The translations under genes and the position numbers were made by a program. Positions 62,443 to 64,000 of a stretch of 64,000 nucleotides of DNA are shown here, in pieces (the stretch's first letter is position 1; each line of letters begins with the position of its first letter). Where the stretch lies: assembly GCA_050949225.1 (NCBI GenBank), contig JBMNFI010000001.1:682001-746000 (forward strand). Reading direction: 5' to 3'. The DNA is from JBMNFI01 sp050949225. Lineage in GTDB: Bacteria > Bacillota > Dehalobacteriia > UBA4068. The notes beneath the pieces were generated by a model, which saw nothing but the letters and a program-made list of their open reading frames with translations, had not been told where the DNA came from and made no database searches.

Positions 62443-64000
62443 CTACAGAGCCAAACCAGGACCTGCAGCTTCCACTGGATTTTCTTCAATATCTTCTAAA
62501 ACATCATAGAGTTCAGGGCCGAGATAATATTTATCAGGTTTCAATTCTTTACCTGCCGCCTTAGCTTCCATAGCAGCCTTAACTTTATCAGGTGTAGCAG
62601 GAAGGTCATAAATCCTAACACCAACAGCATTGTTAATTGCATTGAGGATAGCAACGTGACCTGCAGATTGGAACCCTTCACAGCAACCAACAGAATGGAA
62701 AGGTGCTGTTTTTCTGGGGGAAGCACAGTTGATCAAAACCATATCATCTGGAACTTCATCCGGGAATCTGAAACCGCATTTGATTAAATAAGCATACTCT
62801 TTAGAGTCTTTGTAATCAGCGGAAAGAGCAAATTCCAGAGAGTGAGTCAAAGCACCATAAGCCTGACCTTCTACAGCTTGCAAACTGCCAATTTCACCGA
62901 TATCATAAGCCATTACCATTTTGAGAACCGTAGTTTTACCGGTTGCTACATCAACTTCAACTTCGGAAACAAAAGCTACATAGTTATATTCTGGAGTAGG
63001 ATCGCCTTGTCCGGTATTAGGATCAAGATCCGTATTCAAAGCAGTGGTATCAAAGACACCCAAGTATTTTGTAGGAATATTTTCTGCAACCATTTCATCA
63101 TAAGTGCGATAGCTGCCATCTTCCTTACGCATTGCATCCATCAGTTGATTTGCTGCATCAATAGTAGCATTACCTGCCATATAGTGAGAACGGTTAGCAC
63201 CGGCTGGACCTGTCATTGGGCAAGTTTTTGTATCAGCCTGTACAACATGAATATCTTCCCATTTGATGCCTAGTGGTTCTAAAGCTTTATGAGTCAATAC
63301 CAAAGTACCAACGTCGGAACCCTGTCCTTGGTCTTCCCAAGTGTTGTAGTGAGTGATAGTACCATCTTCCATTAATTCGATAGCAACTTCAGCATGGTCA
63401 CTAGCACCACCCGTAATATTATAACCACCCAGGGCAATGCCTACACCACGTTTCTTTTCAGGTGTGCTATATTTCTTGCAATTTTCTTTACCTTGCTCAT
63501 AATACGGTTTAACTGCTTCCATTAAAGTTTCAAATGGATATTCTTTCCATTCCCAGCTATTAATGTTAGTATCACCAGGACGACCAATATTAATCCATCT
63601 GAAATCGTAAGGATCTATACCGGCTTTTTCTGCCAGCATATCAACCATAGCTTCCGACATGGTATAAGCCTGAGAGTTACCATAAGAACGATAAGCAGTA
63701 CCATAAGTGTTATTAGAATAACCAACCCTAGTTAAAGCTCTTACGCTAGGGATACTATAGCTGAAGCAAGGGAAGCGTTGTGCTTTGGATCCCAAGACGT
63801 CAGCCATTTCTGAATAAGCACCATGATCGTAAACAAAGTCAAATTCAAAACCGGTCATTTTACCGTCTTTGTCGCAGCCAAGTCTAGCATTAGAATAGTG
63901 GGCTGAACGTTTGCCGGAGAAGAATTGATGCTCATCATAAGACAAGGTCAAAGAAATAGGTGCATTCAAGGCCAAAGCTGCAGCCGCTGCAATACCTGTG
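62443..64000 (-). CDS. Molybdopterin-dependent aldehyde oxidoreductase (xanthine dehydrogenase family), C-terminal part
   Basis: The frame is open through the right edge, so the N-terminal 2Fe-2S domains and start are outside. The 518 or so residues present are the molybdopterin-binding part: FDFVYDHGAYSEM, YRSYGNSQAYTMSEAMVD, EDQGQGSDVGTL, KTCPMTGPAGANRSHYMAGNA, and the C-terminal VGCCEGFQSAGHVAILNAINNA, where Glu matches the active-site Glu of the family. Such enzymes oxidise aldehydes to carboxylic acids with water as oxygen donor. It resembles Desulfovibrio Mop. It is probably the first and main product of the cluster, with XdhC its sulfuration chaperone. Confidence 0.88.
   Translation of the reverse strand, partial: TGIAAAAALALNAPISLTLSYDEHQFFSGKRSAHYSNARLGCDKDGKMTGFEFDFVYDHGAYSEMADVLGSKAQRFPCFSYSIPSVRALTRVGYSNNTYGTAYRSYGNSQAYTMSEAMVDMLAEKAGIDPYDFRWINIGRPGDTNINSWEWKEYPFETLMEAVKPYYEQGKENCKKYSTPEKKRGVGIALGGYNITGGASDHAEVAIELMEDGTITHYNTWEDQGQGSDVGTLVLTHKALEPLGIKWEDIHVVQADTKTCPMTGPAGANRSHYMAGNATIDAANQLMDAMRKEDGSYRTYDEMVAENIPTKYLGVFDTTALNTDLDPNTGQGDPTPEYNYVAFVSEVEVDVATGKTTVLKMVMAYDIGEIGSLQAVEGQAYGALTHSLEFALSADYKDSKEYAYLIKCGFRFPDEVPDDMVLINCASPRKTAPFHSVGCCEGFQSAGHVAILNAINNAVGVRIYDLPATPDKVKAAMEAKAAGKELKPDKYYLGPELYDVLEDIEENPVEAAGPGLAL

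Noticed and set aside
1..64000. CRISPR arrays, insertion sequences, prophage or rRNA genes
   Set aside because: No regularly spaced repeats, transposase or integrase genes, phage structural genes or rRNA sequence were seen on either strand; the only sizeable repeat is the tandem duplication at 1668-4930.

Overview
The window is a contiguous piece of the chromosome of a low-GC, endospore-forming bacterium of the Clostridia type (Firmicutes/Bacillota). The evidence is gene content and order: sleB-ypeB, spoIIP, yqfC-yqfD, the phoH-yqfF-ybeY-dgkA-era-recO-glyQS block, hrcA-grpE-dnaK-dnaJ-prmA-mtaB under a CIRCE operator, and comEA-comEC-holA-rpsT-spoIIP-(yqxA position)-murJ-lepA. A genus cannot be fixed from sequence reading alone; a Peptococcaceae-like anaerobe fits the molybdenum-hydroxylase cluster at the right end. 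Almost every gene lies on the minus strand; the exceptions are the two tRNA genes and one isochorismatase-family gene.

Layout. 1-1.1 kb: spore germination genes ypeB (cut by the edge) and sleB. 1.2-1.5 kb: tRNA-Cys and tRNA-Leu on the plus strand with a consensus promoter and a terminator. 1.6-5.4 kb: an accessory locus of two lipoprotein genes alternating with two secreted-type PepSY plus caspase-fold genes. It arose by tandem duplication between short direct repeats; one protease-like copy has lost its N-terminus and the other has an amber codon at position 4 after its best start. 5.7-8.4 kb: isochorismatase-like hydrolase, nth, a TTG-started Cys-rich DUF1540 peptide, a metallo-beta-lactamase-fold hydrolase and a small membrane protein. 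8.4-17.7 kb: addAB recombination nuclease, a PHP phosphatase, deoC and a DUF362 protein. 17.8-23.6 kb: ppdK and glyQS. 23.7-35.1 kb: recO, era, a DUF3048 lipoprotein, dgkA, ybeY, yqfF, phoH, yqfD, yqfC, a membrane-anchored protein of unknown function, floA and an NfeD-type protease. 35.2-43 kb: rpsU, hinT, mtaB, prmA and the dnaK chaperone operon. 43.3-52.6 kb: lepA, murJ, spoIIP, rpsT, holA, comEC, comEA.

52.7-64 kb: a tightly packed minus-strand cluster around a molybdopterin-dependent aldehyde oxidoreductase cut by the window edge. Downstream of it come an FAD/dicluster Fe-S oxidoreductase, a small Cys4 redox protein, a C_GCAxxG_C_C protein, a methyltransferase, a radical SAM protein, a CoA-ligase-like AMP-forming enzyme, a histidine phosphatase, a nucleotidyltransferase-HD fusion, XdhC and a P-loop NTPase. 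Several of these match families that I recall being named only after Desulfovibrio vulgaris loci (DVU_1551 to DVU_1557) and the radical SAM family TrsS. They look like a maturation or companion pathway for the molybdenum hydroxylase, of unknown chemistry. This cluster and the duplicated PepSY-caspase/lipoprotein locus are the two best places to look for undescribed biology.
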